Source: UBA9926 sp018645765 (GTDB lineage: Bacteria > Pseudomonadota > Gammaproteobacteria > Pseudomonadales > Azotimanducaceae). Taken from it: a DNA stretch of 64,000 bases. Under the pieces are notes generated by a model, which saw only the letters and a program-made list of their open reading frames with translations, was not told the origin of the DNA and searched no databases. Shown here one piece after another: positions 8,805 through 16,993 of this stretch. The stretch covers positions 1 to 64,000 of the forward strand of contig CASIBO010000001.1 of the NCBI GenBank assembly GCA_949372755.1. The letters are read 5' to 3'. A program made the translations under genes and the position numbers. Numbering within the stretch: the stretch's first letter is position 1; each line of letters opens with the position of its first letter.

Positions 8805-9056
8805 TTATTTGCCACCACCCGAGCCTATTGCGTGATCTAATTCAGACTGAACCGCTTGCATCTGAATCATCGACCCTAGGGCTTCCCATTGCGCAAGGGT
8901 TCGGCATGTCTCTTTCGAGCGAACACCAGAATAATCTCTCAACGGGATTCGAGCACAGCATTTCCAATCATTGTTAACCTTCGCAGCAAAACGGACTGCG
9001 TCTTTGTCAGCGACAGCTGAAAGCGACCCGATCGATAGCATTCGAGACACAGTCAT
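8805..9056 (-). CDS. Small conserved-motif exported or periplasmic protein
   Basis: Encodes 83 residues. Start 9056 is chosen over the ATG at 9062 because AAAGGA lies six bases before it, and only two before the other. The central region has a Cys, an Arg-rich stretch with SGVR, then CRTLAQWEAL. This resembles the C-R-x-GSR-x-C-x-x-EW pattern of many small proteobacterial exported proteins whose function is unknown. The N-terminus (VSRMLSIGSLSAVA) is only a weak leader. A possible terminator follows at 8754-8783. Confidence 0.5.
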   Translation of the reverse strand: MTVSRMLSIGSLSAVADKDAVRFAAKVNNDWKCCARIPLRDYSGVRSKETCRTLAQWEALGSMIQMQAVQSELDHAIGSGGGK

Positions 9057-9592
9057 AACCATTCCTTTAAGTTTTATATCAATTCCTTTTGATCATTACG
9101 TTTTAAAAAAGCAACGACTCGTCCCTGAGTCTTTCGTCTAAGCGTCTTGGGTTGGGTTGGGTTGGGTTGGGTTGGGTCAGTGCAGCGACCGGCACCCTCG
9201 CTTAGTCAACGGCATTTAATACGAACTTGATGCCAACTTTTGAAAACGGGCAGCGCCGTCTAGAAAGGCAAAACAACCTCACTCTGGGGAATAGAACGTG
9301 AAACTTCGGGCTTTCCTTCTGCGGCTCTAGCGCACAGACCGACTGGCGCGCACGCAATTTAGCCACTTTTAAACCAATCGACGTGATCCTTGATTGCTTG
9401 ATGACTAAATCATGGTCGCGTTCATCAATCATTTGGCAGATAACGCTTTAGCAGCCATAATTATCAGCTCAGAACACGTTAAGCGCTTAAAGCGCGCCAT
9501 GAGATCGACCTCGCTCAACGAAAGATCGCAGTCGTGCCCCACACAAAAGAGTGTTTTAGCCTCATGACAACTCAGACCATTAGGCCCCTCCC
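9057..9592. other. Intergenic region with a pentanucleotide repeat
   Basis: Holds the TTGGG repeat at 9147-9176. Two leftward frames of about 75 codons (9202-9656) have no family resemblance, no ribosome site and unusual composition, and were not accepted as genes. Confidence 0.45.
9147..9176 (+). repeat. Six tandem TTGGG units
   Basis: Six perfect copies of TTGGG. Six GGG runs separated by TT can in principle form a G-quadruplex on the plus strand. It lies 91 bases upstream of the minus-strand gene 8805-9056 start and about 415 bases before the DUF3108 gene. Confidence 0.95.
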
Positions 9593-10480
9593 TTGAATCA
9601 AAAATTTTGGCACCGCCTTGGTTTCTTCTTCGCGCTGCTTTCAGGTTTGAGCGCACACGCCCAAGACGGCGATCAATTTGTATTTCGACTGTATGGGGCT
9701 GTACTGGGTGATGTGACCTTCTTCAACACAAGTCCAGGGGCCTCATCAGACCCAGCCTTATCGACCCTTCAAGTGGCGCCAGGTCAGCGCAATGCCTTAT
9801 GGGCGTCGGGCCAAACCCGGGGCATGGTGCATTGGTTCAAGCGCTATAAGGCAACCTTTCGATCGGATAAGCAGCCTGAAGGCATTCAGTCCTACCGGGT
9901 CATTGCAGTCGATGCCGGCATTGCGGAACGCCGTTACATCCAATTCCCGCTTGCACAGGGCGGCATTCCAACCGTCATCGAATTCTCAGACCGCACTCAA
10001 GCGCAGCCACTTCTGATCGACCCAACGCTCGATCGGGATCGAATCGATCCCCTCTCAGTGCTCCAAAACTTGATCATTCAACTCAATCAAGAAGAGACCT
10101 GCGACGCGGTCTATCGCGTTTACGATGGTAAACGGCGCTACACGGTATCCATCCAAAAGACATCAATCGGTCAACCACTCAATGAAGCGCTCGTTGATGA
10201 GACTCCGCTAACAGCGCAAAAACCACCCCGCATGATCCAATGCCAGGTCTCACTGCAAACGGCCACAAGCAATCAGTCCCGCGTCACACACTCAGGAAGA
10301 CCCAAAACGGCAACCGACGCACTCAGCACTGACGCCGATCAACCGGCCGGTTTCTGGCCCTTCAAGCAGCACGAACAAACTATGACCATTGACTTCAAAA
10401 AACAGGCTGGGCGCTATCGTTTTGCCGGCTTCGATATCAACAGCCCTTTCGGCAAGATCAAGGGTCGACCCGCGTCTTGA
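9593..10480 (+). CDS. DUF3108-type exported protein
   Basis: A 295-residue protein with a signal peptide (hydrophobic FFFALLSGLSAHA, cleavage near residue 23), so likely periplasmic. The following segment, FRLYGAVLGDVTF, an RYKATFRSD-type strand and later CDAVYRVYDGKRRYT, is characteristic of DUF3108 proteins, which are predicted beta-rich and of unknown function. The start is TTG; an in-frame TAG three codons upstream excludes a longer ORF and no in-frame ATG occurs before the signal peptide. The ribosome site is weak. The gene is monocistronic. Confidence 0.8.
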   Translation: MNQKFWHRLGFFFALLSGLSAHAQDGDQFVFRLYGAVLGDVTFFNTSPGASSDPALSTLQVAPGQRNALWASGQTRGMVHWFKRYKATFRSDKQPEGIQSYRVIAVDAGIAERRYIQFPLAQGGIPTVIEFSDRTQAQPLLIDPTLDRDRIDPLSVLQNLIIQLNQEETCDAVYRVYDGKRRYTVSIQKTSIGQPLNEALVDETPLTAQKPPRMIQCQVSLQTATSNQSRVTHSGRPKTATDALSTDADQPAGFWPFKQHEQTMTIDFKKQAGRYRFAGFDINSPFGKIKGRPAS

Positions 10481-10730
10481 TTCAACCGGTTAAACAAGAT
10501 CAATCAACTTCACGATTTCCATACATGCCGGGGCAATTAGGAATATCACAAAACGAGATGGATCAACCAGCAACAATCTGACGCGCACTTCTATGGCATC
10601 AGGCGTCGCTCAAAACCTAGGCCTTTCTCAGAAAAGCGCCCCTGACCGAATCCTTCCGACTTCAAAACCGCAGTAACCGAACACTTTATCCATCGCTTTA
10701 TAGAGGTGACACTCGTGACAGCGCGTTCTA

Positions 10731-11369
10731 CTATTGAGACCAACGGTCGAACCGCATAATCGTTGAGACCGGCTTTCTAGTGACCGGTCCAAATCGCCCT
10801 GAGGGATACCCAACCGGAATCATGCACAAAGCCGCAAAGGTTTCCGGCAAATCAAGTGCTGCACGGACCATCGCTTGGTCTCGGAGGGCTAAGGTCGTCG
10901 GGGCAGCACCCAGCCCTAAGGAACGTGCCATGAGCAATAGATTCTGAATGCCTGGCCAAACGGATCCCGCCTTGCGATAGATCTCACCGCCTGAGACCGG
11001 TTCATCATAGTCGTAACAGGCAACAATCAAAGCGGGCGCTTCATGCATATGGTCCATCTGCCAAACCACCGCATCGACCAGCCGTTTATGCTTGGCATCT
11101 CTAGGCTGATCCACTTCCGGTTGAATATAGGGCGCGCCATGGAGCCGGTTTAAATCTGCCAGCTTCTGCTTTTGACCCGGGTCTCGCACCACAATCCAAC
11201 GTGTCTGCTGGGCATTAGAACCACTCGGCGCTTGATTGGCCGCATCAATCAGTTTCAGCAACAACGCCTCTGGCACGGGCTCCGGCTCAAGTCGACGCAT
11301 AGCTCTGGAACTGTATAACACCGTTTCTAACAACGCCGACTCAGCATCAACTTGCAATTCACTCATCAC
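10731..11369 (-). CDS. Nitroreductase family flavoprotein
   Basis: A 212-residue FMN-dependent oxidoreductase of the nitroreductase superfamily. It begins with the FMN-phosphate binding pattern SSRAMRRLEPEPVP near residue 21, then AANQAPSGSNAQQTRWIVV near residue 49. The C-terminal GLGAAPTTLALRDQ and MIPVGYPSGRFGP segments close the FMN site. Members reduce nitroaromatics, quinones or enones using NAD(P)H. There are no operon partners: the gene ahead of it (11483-12031) is 113 bases away on the same strand and could be co-transcribed. Confidence 0.9.
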   Translation of the reverse strand: MMSELQVDAESALLETVLYSSRAMRRLEPEPVPEALLLKLIDAANQAPSGSNAQQTRWIVVRDPGQKQKLADLNRLHGAPYIQPEVDQPRDAKHKRLVDAVVWQMDHMHEAPALIVACYDYDEPVSGGEIYRKAGSVWPGIQNLLLMARSLGLGAAPTTLALRDQAMVRAALDLPETFAALCMIPVGYPSGRFGPVTRKPVSTIMRFDRWSQ

Positions 11370-11482
11370 ACCTGCCCTTTCTTTTTAATCACGGCCCAAT
11401 CTCCACCCATAGCCCTCTGCCGCCGCGACTCAGAAAGACGGCAGATGATCGACGGTGCTATCACCGGGTTCTGCTATGGCCA

Positions 11483-12031
11483 CTAGATCTTAAAAGTATT
11501 CACACCACTGGTGAAATCGTATTTGAAGGTTGGGCTCCCGGTGATGGTGCCATCACGGTGCACAATGTGCGCTGCCCCGCTCGCCCAACCCATAAAATCG
11601 CCAACCGTTAAATCACCGATCCGTTCAGAACTAGGATCAGCCTCTGCATGGTTTTGCAGCAAAATCTCCGTGTCACCTTCAAAAATTCCAACGGTTTGAA
11701 ACCCTTCTGGGCAATCACTAAAGGGCGTGTGGAAAGAACCAGCCGCCTCATAGGAGAACATCCCCGTCGTGATCCGGCTCTCTTCGGGTTTTTCTGATTC
11801 GCGATAACCGTACCAACCTTTAACCGTCCAGGCCATGGCACGACAAATATGAAAGTGCGATGGGAAATCTGGCGCGCCGGGATCCATCTTGTAACCAAAA
11901 GCGACTGTGTTCGTCGGCTCATGAACCGTCAGCACTTTAAAATACGAGCCTTCTCCAACTTCGACCCATTGCAGATCGTTCATTTGAACGTCGGCCGTAA
12001 TTTTTTCCATTGTCGCTAAATCTAACCCCAT
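11483..12031 (-). CDS. Cupin-like (ChrR/acetylacetone dioxygenase-type) protein
   Basis: A 182-residue protein with a beta-barrel pattern. The PDFPSHFHICRAMAWTVKGWYGYRE region supplies two His of a cupin motif 1, and the SFHTPFSDCPEGFQTVGIFEGDTEIL region resembles motif 2. Such folds bind one metal and act as dioxygenases or anti-sigma sensors; here there is no N-terminal Zn domain, so an enzyme is more likely. Four 16-bp tandem repeats lie immediately upstream at 12071-12134. Reaction unknown. Confidence 0.65.
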   Translation of the reverse strand: MGLDLATMEKITADVQMNDLQWVEVGEGSYFKVLTVHEPTNTVAFGYKMDPGAPDFPSHFHICRAMAWTVKGWYGYRESEKPEESRITTGMFSYEAAGSFHTPFSDCPEGFQTVGIFEGDTEILLQNHAEADPSSERIGDLTVGDFMGWASGAAHIVHRDGTITGSPTFKYDFTSGVNTFKI

Positions 12032-12070
12032 GAACCGCTCCTTTATTTGTTCTTTGCCTCAGCAAGATTC

Positions 12071-12134
12071 TCTTTTGCAAGACCTCTCTTTTGCAAGACC
12101 TCTATTTTGCAATGCCTCTATTTTGCAATGCTGC
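12071..12134 (+). repeat. Four tandem 16-bp repeats
   Basis: The units 12071-12086, 12087-12102, 12103-12118 and 12119-12134 follow the pattern TMTTTTGCAAKRCCTC. Units 1 and 2 are identical; 3 and 4 differ from them by a few bases and the last breaks down at its end. The array begins 40 bases upstream of the cupin gene start (minus strand) and downstream of the acyl-CoA synthetase gene. Confidence 0.9.
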
Positions 12135-12197
12135 AGTCGACAATATCATCGCCAACGCTCTTTGAATTTATCAGGCCAAGCTCAATAGATATAGCGC

Positions 12198-13790
12198 TTA
12201 ATTGCCCGATACCCGACGATCTTGACCCTGCCAATGGGGCTCACGCAAAACCTTACGCTGGACTTTCCCCACTGGGCTTTTCGGTAGCGCGTCAGTCTGG
12301 AAATAAATCTGTGTTGGTTTTTTATACGAGCCAAGCGTTTTGGCGCACAAAGCAATCAAATCCAATGCTGTCACGCCTGCGCCTGCTTCAATGACACAGG
12401 TCGCAGCCGGCGTCTCGCCCCAACGGGCATCCGGGATCGCATACACCGCCACTTCGAGCACCTCAGAATGGTTTAGCAAGACGTTTTCAAGCTCCGCCGG
12501 CCAAATATTAAACCCACCGGAAATAATCATGTCGTCTTTACGATCCAGCACATACAAGTAGCCATTGCGATCCAATCGTCCGATATCACCGGTTAAAACA
12601 AAACCATCGGAGGTCAGGCGCTCCCGGGTTGATGCTTCATTTTCCCAAAAGCCCAGCATTTGGCCATCACATAAAATGGCGATTTCGCCTTCCTCGCCCA
12701 AGGCGAGGGGCTCGTCGGTATTCTCCGGATCCCGAATTTCAAGTCGTGCATAGGGCAACGCGCGCCCAGCAGATCGCAATGGATTTGAGCCTTCGACTTC
12801 GGAAAACCATTCTTTCGGCCCCATCATGCAAACGGGCACCGCTTCTGTTTGGCCATAACCTTGATACAGGACCTCGCCAAATACGGCGCGCGCAAGGTGC
12901 GCGGTTTGATCGGCGATGGGTGCGCCACCGACTTGCATCACTTTTAAATGCTCAAAAGTGCCCGCCGTGGCCTTGGGGTGATTGGCCAAAGCGCTCAGCA
13001 TTGCTGGCACAACAAACAGGTAGCCGACCTGCTCGTCTTGCAGCACCCGGAGTGTCTCTTCAGGGTCAAAATGATCGAGCAACACATTAACGCCCCCCGC
13101 CAACCAGGTTGGGGTGTATAGATAACCGCTGCCGTGGGAAATCGGTCCCACATGCAAGCAAACCTCCCCGGCTTGCATCGGCGGAAAGTTATAAAACCAA
13201 TCGCGGCCAGCGGCCAACCAGCTGCGATGACTGTAAGCCACGCCCTTGGCCTTACCGGTCGTGCCGCCCGTGTGCCGAATGATGCACCAATCCTCTGGTG
13301 CAATCGCGATCATCGGGTCAACCGCTGAACACAAAGCAAGACTCGCCTCGTAGGCCTCATCCCGTATTAAGATGTGTTCAAGACTTGGGACAAGGGGCGC
13401 CACTTGGTTCATTTCATCGCGATAGGTCGCGGCCACAATCACCGCCCGGCAACCCGTGTGAGACAGCATGTGCGCGTGGCTTTCGAGTGCATTACGGGCA
13501 TAGAGCGGCACGCGAACGATGCCCGCGATGGCACTGCCCAAGAAAAAATCCTGTGCCTCGATACTGTTATCTTCGAGCACCCCCACTCGGTCTCCGGGGT
13601 TCAACCCCAAACCAAGCAGCCAATTGGCCATCTGAACACCACGGTGCCAGGCCTGCCGAAACGTGATTCGCTGCGAGCCATGAATCACGGCAATTCGATC
13701 TGCATTGTAGGCAGCGGCCTGACGCATCAGGCTCGTCACGGTTAATCCTTGTCCCCCTAACATTGTTTTCATGTTTTTTGACCAGGCCAT
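12198..13790 (-). CDS. AMP-forming acyl-CoA synthetase
   Basis: A 530-residue member of the ANL adenylating superfamily. It activates a carboxylic acid to acyl-AMP and then acyl-CoA. Seen motifs: the P-loop-like RHTGGTTGKAKGV near residue 172, YQGYGQTEAVPV near residue 314, the TGDIGRLDRNGYLYVLDRKDD motif near residue 398, and the catalytic Lys region LPKSPVGKVQRK near the C-terminus. The upstream DUF805 gene ends with TGA overlapping an ATG at 13772 (ATGA), so translation may begin there rather than at 13790; both give full-length enzymes. Fatty acid or side-chain substrate is not determinable. Confidence 0.93.
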   Translation of the reverse strand: MAWSKNMKTMLGGQGLTVTSLMRQAAAYNADRIAVIHGSQRITFRQAWHRGVQMANWLLGLGLNPGDRVGVLEDNSIEAQDFFLGSAIAGIVRVPLYARNALESHAHMLSHTGCRAVIVAATYRDEMNQVAPLVPSLEHILIRDEAYEASLALCSAVDPMIAIAPEDWCIIRHTGGTTGKAKGVAYSHRSWLAAGRDWFYNFPPMQAGEVCLHVGPISHGSGYLYTPTWLAGGVNVLLDHFDPEETLRVLQDEQVGYLFVVPAMLSALANHPKATAGTFEHLKVMQVGGAPIADQTAHLARAVFGEVLYQGYGQTEAVPVCMMGPKEWFSEVEGSNPLRSAGRALPYARLEIRDPENTDEPLALGEEGEIAILCDGQMLGFWENEASTRERLTSDGFVLTGDIGRLDRNGYLYVLDRKDDMIISGGFNIWPAELENVLLNHSEVLEVAVYAIPDARWGETPAATCVIEAGAGVTALDLIALCAKTLGSYKKPTQIYFQTDALPKSPVGKVQRKVLREPHWQGQDRRVSGN

Positions 13791-14239
13791 AAGCCGACAT
13801 ACAGTGAGTAACCAGAGCCCATTAGAAATAACCCATCACAAACTTGGCCAGGCAATGCCGGCAGTTCAACCACCAAGCCGCCTGAGGCGATTGGCGCCAG
13901 TATCGACATCAAAAACAGCCCAAGAAACGTTAGTACGCCTTCCGTCGTAGACCGTCCTAAATCAAGGCAGCGACGGACCCACAGCGCAAGTAACGCCGGA
14001 AAACAACCGGCGGCCAAGACACAAGAGACGATGAGCGAAACGGGGTCGGCGGAAAATTGAAAGACCTGTCCTAAAAGGCCGACGACCATGCCCAGCGTTA
14101 ACGCAACAATCAGGTAAGCACCCAAAAACCACCAGTACTCGGCGCGCGTCGCCCGGCCATCAAGCTTAAAATACTGCTGGAATACGACGCGCTGTACGGC
14201 CCATATTGGGCCCCATGCAGCTTGTGAATTCATCATCAC
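13769..14239 (-). CDS. DUF805 inner-membrane protein
   Basis: A 156-residue protein with the DUF805 hallmark YFKLDGRATRAEYWWF near residues 23-38, followed by hydrophobic segments at about 40-62, 70-90, 100-120 and near the C-terminus. DUF805 proteins (YhaH/YhaI type) are inner-membrane proteins of unknown function. Its stop overlaps a possible start of the acyl-CoA synthetase (ATGA at 13769-13772), so the two are probably translationally coupled, which is the only hint to a role. Confidence 0.85.
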   Translation of the reverse strand: MMMNSQAAWGPIWAVQRVVFQQYFKLDGRATRAEYWWFLGAYLIVALTLGMVVGLLGQVFQFSADPVSLIVSCVLAAGCFPALLALWVRRCLDLGRSTTEGVLTFLGLFLMSILAPIASGGLVVELPALPGQVCDGLFLMGSGYSLYVGLWPGQKT

Positions 14240-14523
14240 TACTCCTTAACACTCGTTTCCCGCGTTTTGATTTGAAGCACAAGCAAATTCCGACTGTAGC
14301 CAGCATCGAATGGGTCAGCACCCAGCTATGAGACACCGCCCATCACCTTAACCGTCGCGATTTGGTTACTCAACAGCGAGGACAGACCGGCAAAACGGCA
14401 ACCTGTCAGCCTCTGTTGCAAGGTCGCAAGCTGGGGTGGCAACTTATCTGAAGCAAAAACACTTACATTTTCTTCCGACCGCACGCCCGCTTTGACCTGT
14501 CTTCCGAATCAACCCGGTATTTA

Positions 14524-15270
14524 TTACAACCTGCTGAGCTCTAATTTCAAAGCTTGCAGCGCTTTGATATTCGCCGCACGGATTTGATCCATATCTGGCG
14601 CCGCCTGGCTAATATCGCCAAGCTCGGCAAGCACGACATGCACCGCATCATGACCTGCCACTTGTTGCATCCTGGTCAACCAGCGCTGCACATTGGGGTA
14701 GGGGCTAAAATCGAAGACATTGGTGAATTGCGGCTGCAGCTGGCCGATCTCCACATAGGCCGCGAGGTCAGCAAGCGTCACCGAGTCGCCGCACAAATAT
14801 CCGTGACCAGCCAGCGCTGACTGCTCGATGGCCGTCAGCGCCGCGCTCAGCGTTTTCCGCGCGCCCTGTTGAACGACATCAGGGATGTTCAGGTCTTTGC
14901 GAATAGCCGGGGCCACCAACCCTACTGAGGCTTCTCGAAGATTGCGATGATGATAATGCAGGTACGCATCAATTCGCGCCTGAGCCGTGGGCACACTCGG
15001 ATAGACGTCTTCCCAGCCGTGGGTTCGCGCTAGATAGGTCATGATGGCGTGGGCCTCACCGAGCGTAAATCCAGTCTCGCGCTCTTCAAGACAGGGAATC
15101 GTGCCCGCCGGGTTCTTCGCCAAAAAATCAGGGTGCCGGCTACCGTTATCGCCTTTTGAGCCCGGATTGGTCAGGACCAAATCGAAGGGCATTTTTTTCA
15201 AGAGCAGTAACCACATCACCGCGCGAACCGGCTGTGAAAATGGCACACCGTAAAGTATCAATGGATGCAT
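14524..15270 (-). CDS. Glutathione S-transferase family protein
   Basis: A 248-residue cytosolic GST. The N-terminal thioredoxin-like domain has LYGVPFSQPVRAVMWLL, the NPAGTIPCLEE cis-Pro motif and GEAHAIMTYLAR for glutathione binding. The C-terminal helical domain contains LCGDSVTLADLAAYVEI, the typical N-cap motif. ATG 15270 is preferred; the longer frame begins with TTG at 15285 without added homology. Theta-like GSTs of this sort conjugate or dehalogenate small electrophiles. Confidence 0.9.
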   Translation of the reverse strand: MHPLILYGVPFSQPVRAVMWLLLLKKMPFDLVLTNPGSKGDNGSRHPDFLAKNPAGTIPCLEERETGFTLGEAHAIMTYLARTHGWEDVYPSVPTAQARIDAYLHYHHRNLREASVGLVAPAIRKDLNIPDVVQQGARKTLSAALTAIEQSALAGHGYLCGDSVTLADLAAYVEIGQLQPQFTNVFDFSPYPNVQRWLTRMQQVAGHDAVHVVLAELGDISQAAPDMDQIRAANIKALQALKLELSRL

Positions 15271-15463
15271 CAGACAGACCCCCAATCGTTAACACCTTGA
15301 TTAAATCAGGCTCGCTACTGGTTTGCCAATACGCGCAATGAAGGCATCAGCCGCTGGCGACGCCAGAGAGGGCGACGGACCCCAAAGGGTCTGTTGGCGC
15401 ACATTGGTCAAAATCCTTCGAAGCTGCGAGACTTACGCGGCTGAATTCATTTTGAGGTGCTCG

Positions 15464-15838
15464 GTGTCTAACTGTCCTTGCGGCCAACCCACAGTCGCCG
15501 AAGCCTGCTGCGCCGTCCTTCTAACGGGGCATCAATCCGCCGAAACCTGCGAGCGTCTTATGCGTGCCCGATACACGGCTTACGTGCAACGCAACGAGTC
15601 GTTTTTAATCGCGAGCTGGCATCCATCAACGCGACCCAAGACGGTCCCGTTTGACGCATTGACGCGTTGGATTGGACTCAAGGTAATTCATAGCCAGGGC
15701 GGAGCGTCCGATGCGTCGGGCGAGGTTGAATTTATCGCAACGTTTAAGCAGCAAGGCAAAGCCTATAAAATGCATGAGCGCAGTACGTTTGTTCGGGAGC
15801 AGGGCCAGTGGTTGTATTTAAACGGCACGTTCTTATAA
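15464..15838 (+). CDS. YchJ-like (UPF0225) protein with Cys-rich N-terminus
   Basis: Encodes 124 residues. The GTG at 15464 is chosen because GAGG lies six bases upstream and because it places the NCPCG metal-binding motif directly at the N-terminus, as in YchJ-family proteins. The rest, LMRARYTAYVQRNESFLIASWHPSTRP followed by a cystatin/NTF2-like beta sheet and the C-terminal GQWLYLNGTF, is typical. The C-terminal SEC-C motif found in some homologues is missing. Function is unknown, possibly zinc binding. The reading frame is open further upstream to 15323 but without homology. Confidence 0.85.
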   Translation: MSNCPCGQPTVAEACCAVLLTGHQSAETCERLMRARYTAYVQRNESFLIASWHPSTRPKTVPFDALTRWIGLKVIHSQGGASDASGEVEFIATFKQQGKAYKMHERSTFVREQGQWLYLNGTFL

Positions 15839-15842
15839 CAGC

Positions 15843-16079
15843 GCGTCTTGTAAGCAGCCCTGATCATCGTCTCTGTTTAAAGCAGCCAGGTCAACGCGGG
15901 GCGTGAGCACTGCACCTTGCCCTCACCCAAAGAAAGCGTGGTTCCGTCGGCGCGACGGGCTCGATAACACCCCGCTCGCTGCGTCGAGCGCTGCCTGTAC
16001 CGGCACGCGCCTTTAAGGCAGTCCAAGGTCAGCTCGGCGTGCCCATTCGCCAGCAACCGGATCATTTCGAGGCTCGGAA
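15843..16079 (-). pseudogene. Relic of a second dienelactone-hydrolase gene (3' end only)
   Basis: Reading leftward, 16065 to about 16022 encodes EMIRLLANGHAELTLDCLKGA, close to the EMIELPGKGHSVLTLDLIKGG stretch of the intact hydrolase at 16102-16860. A one-base deletion (spacing 35 versus 36 bases between matched landmarks) then shifts the frame to PVQAALDAASGVLSSPS, matching PAQAALDRV of the intact protein. The rest of the gene is absent. Positions 15859-15993 also align without gaps to 18045-18179 (100 of 135 identical by eye). Confidence 0.75.
15859..15993 (-). repeat. Direct repeat copy 1 (hydrolase-tail relic)
   Basis: Aligns without gaps to 18045-18179, with 100 of 135 positions identical by eye. 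In the coding frame both copies keep the pattern AL(D/E)AA, VLS, AF, G, then VLTP. Same orientation, so the two copies are direct repeats flanking the hydrolase and sulfotransferase genes. Confidence 0.8.
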
Positions 16080-16101
16080 GTTGTTAGTAACGCGTTGATC
16101 T

Positions 16102-16860
16102 TTAGCCAGGCGCTCTGAGACGGGATTCAAAGTAATGGAGCACTCGATCAAGCGCTGCCTGTGCCGGAGCGCCGCCTTTGATGAGATCCAAGGTCAGCAC
16201 GGAGTGACCTTTCCCGGGTAACTCGATCATCTCTACACGTTGAGCGTCGTCGTTAAAGGCTTGATCGATGGCCGAGAATTTCGGCGCTTTGCAGAGTGGA
16301 TCGCCCTCAAAACGCAGCGCCAGGACACTGCCTTTTTGATCAATGCTGGCTCTTGCCGACGCAATCTCGGCGCTCGACATGTGCAAAGCGTCTTGGTCAT
16401 TAAAGGGCAGCGAAGGCTGACTGGCCACTGCGGCAAGCACCGCATCATCGGCAATTAATGACAGCGCAAAGTTACCGGTTAGGCACATGCCCACGACGCC
16501 GATCCGCCGCGTGCCATCGCCAGCTTGTTCGTCTCTGCAAAGCGCCTTTAGCCAGTCTACGATTGGGCTGCTTTGGTTTTTTTCGAACAAAGAAAACTGC
16601 CGGCGCATACAAAACACTCGAACCAGGTTTCCGACCAGGGAAATCTTACCCAATGGCCCAAGCAGGTGCGGCATGACCACTCTAAATCCCCGGGCGACAA
16701 AAGCGTCTGCAAGGCTTAGCGTTTCAGGGCCGATCCCGGGCAGTTCCTGAATGATGATCACAGTTGCCGGTCCCTCACCGCGACTGTAGACGTCGTGGCG
16801 CACGCGATAACCATCTGAGAGTGCTGCCGAGAACGGTCGTTTGGTGAATCCTTCTAACAT
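16102..16860 (-). CDS. Dienelactone hydrolase family protein
   Basis: A 252-residue alpha/beta hydrolase of the DLH family. The start at 16860 has TAGGAG seven to eight bases upstream; the longer frame to 16929 lacks one. The nucleophile is Cys at about residue 126 in VVGMCLTGN, the G-x-C-x-x-G elbow of this family. The acid lies around FEGDPLCKAPKF and the His is in PGKGHSVLTLD. An oxyanion-type IIIQELPGIG precedes. Members hydrolyse dienelactones in chlorocatechol degradation or other lactones and esters. Relics of related genes lie on both sides (15843-16079 and 18045-18186). Confidence 0.9.
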   Translation of the reverse strand: MLEGFTKRPFSAALSDGYRVRHDVYSRGEGPATVIIIQELPGIGPETLSLADAFVARGFRVVMPHLLGPLGKISLVGNLVRVFCMRRQFSLFEKNQSSPIVDWLKALCRDEQAGDGTRRIGVVGMCLTGNFALSLIADDAVLAAVASQPSLPFNDQDALHMSSAEIASARASIDQKGSVLALRFEGDPLCKAPKFSAIDQAFNDDAQRVEMIELPGKGHSVLTLDLIKGGAPAQAALDRVLHYFESRLRAPG

Positions 16861-16993
16861 GGGAATGCTCCTAGACGTCTGACCCATACAAACTGTTATT
16901 GATGACGCAAGGCTTCTTAGAACAGGCACTGAGCGCAGCAGCGCCGAGCCCTTGTTCGAGCCTGACTGGGGCTGCTTGAATCGATTTGACGGT

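Noticed and set aside
9202..9656. Two minus-strand frames of about 75 codons
   Set aside because: No similarity, no start signal and no predicted domain; the second overlaps the signal peptide region of the DUF3108 gene.
15877..16065. 62-codon minus-strand frame
   Set aside because: Not a gene: it is the frame-shifted relic of the neighbouring hydrolase tail.
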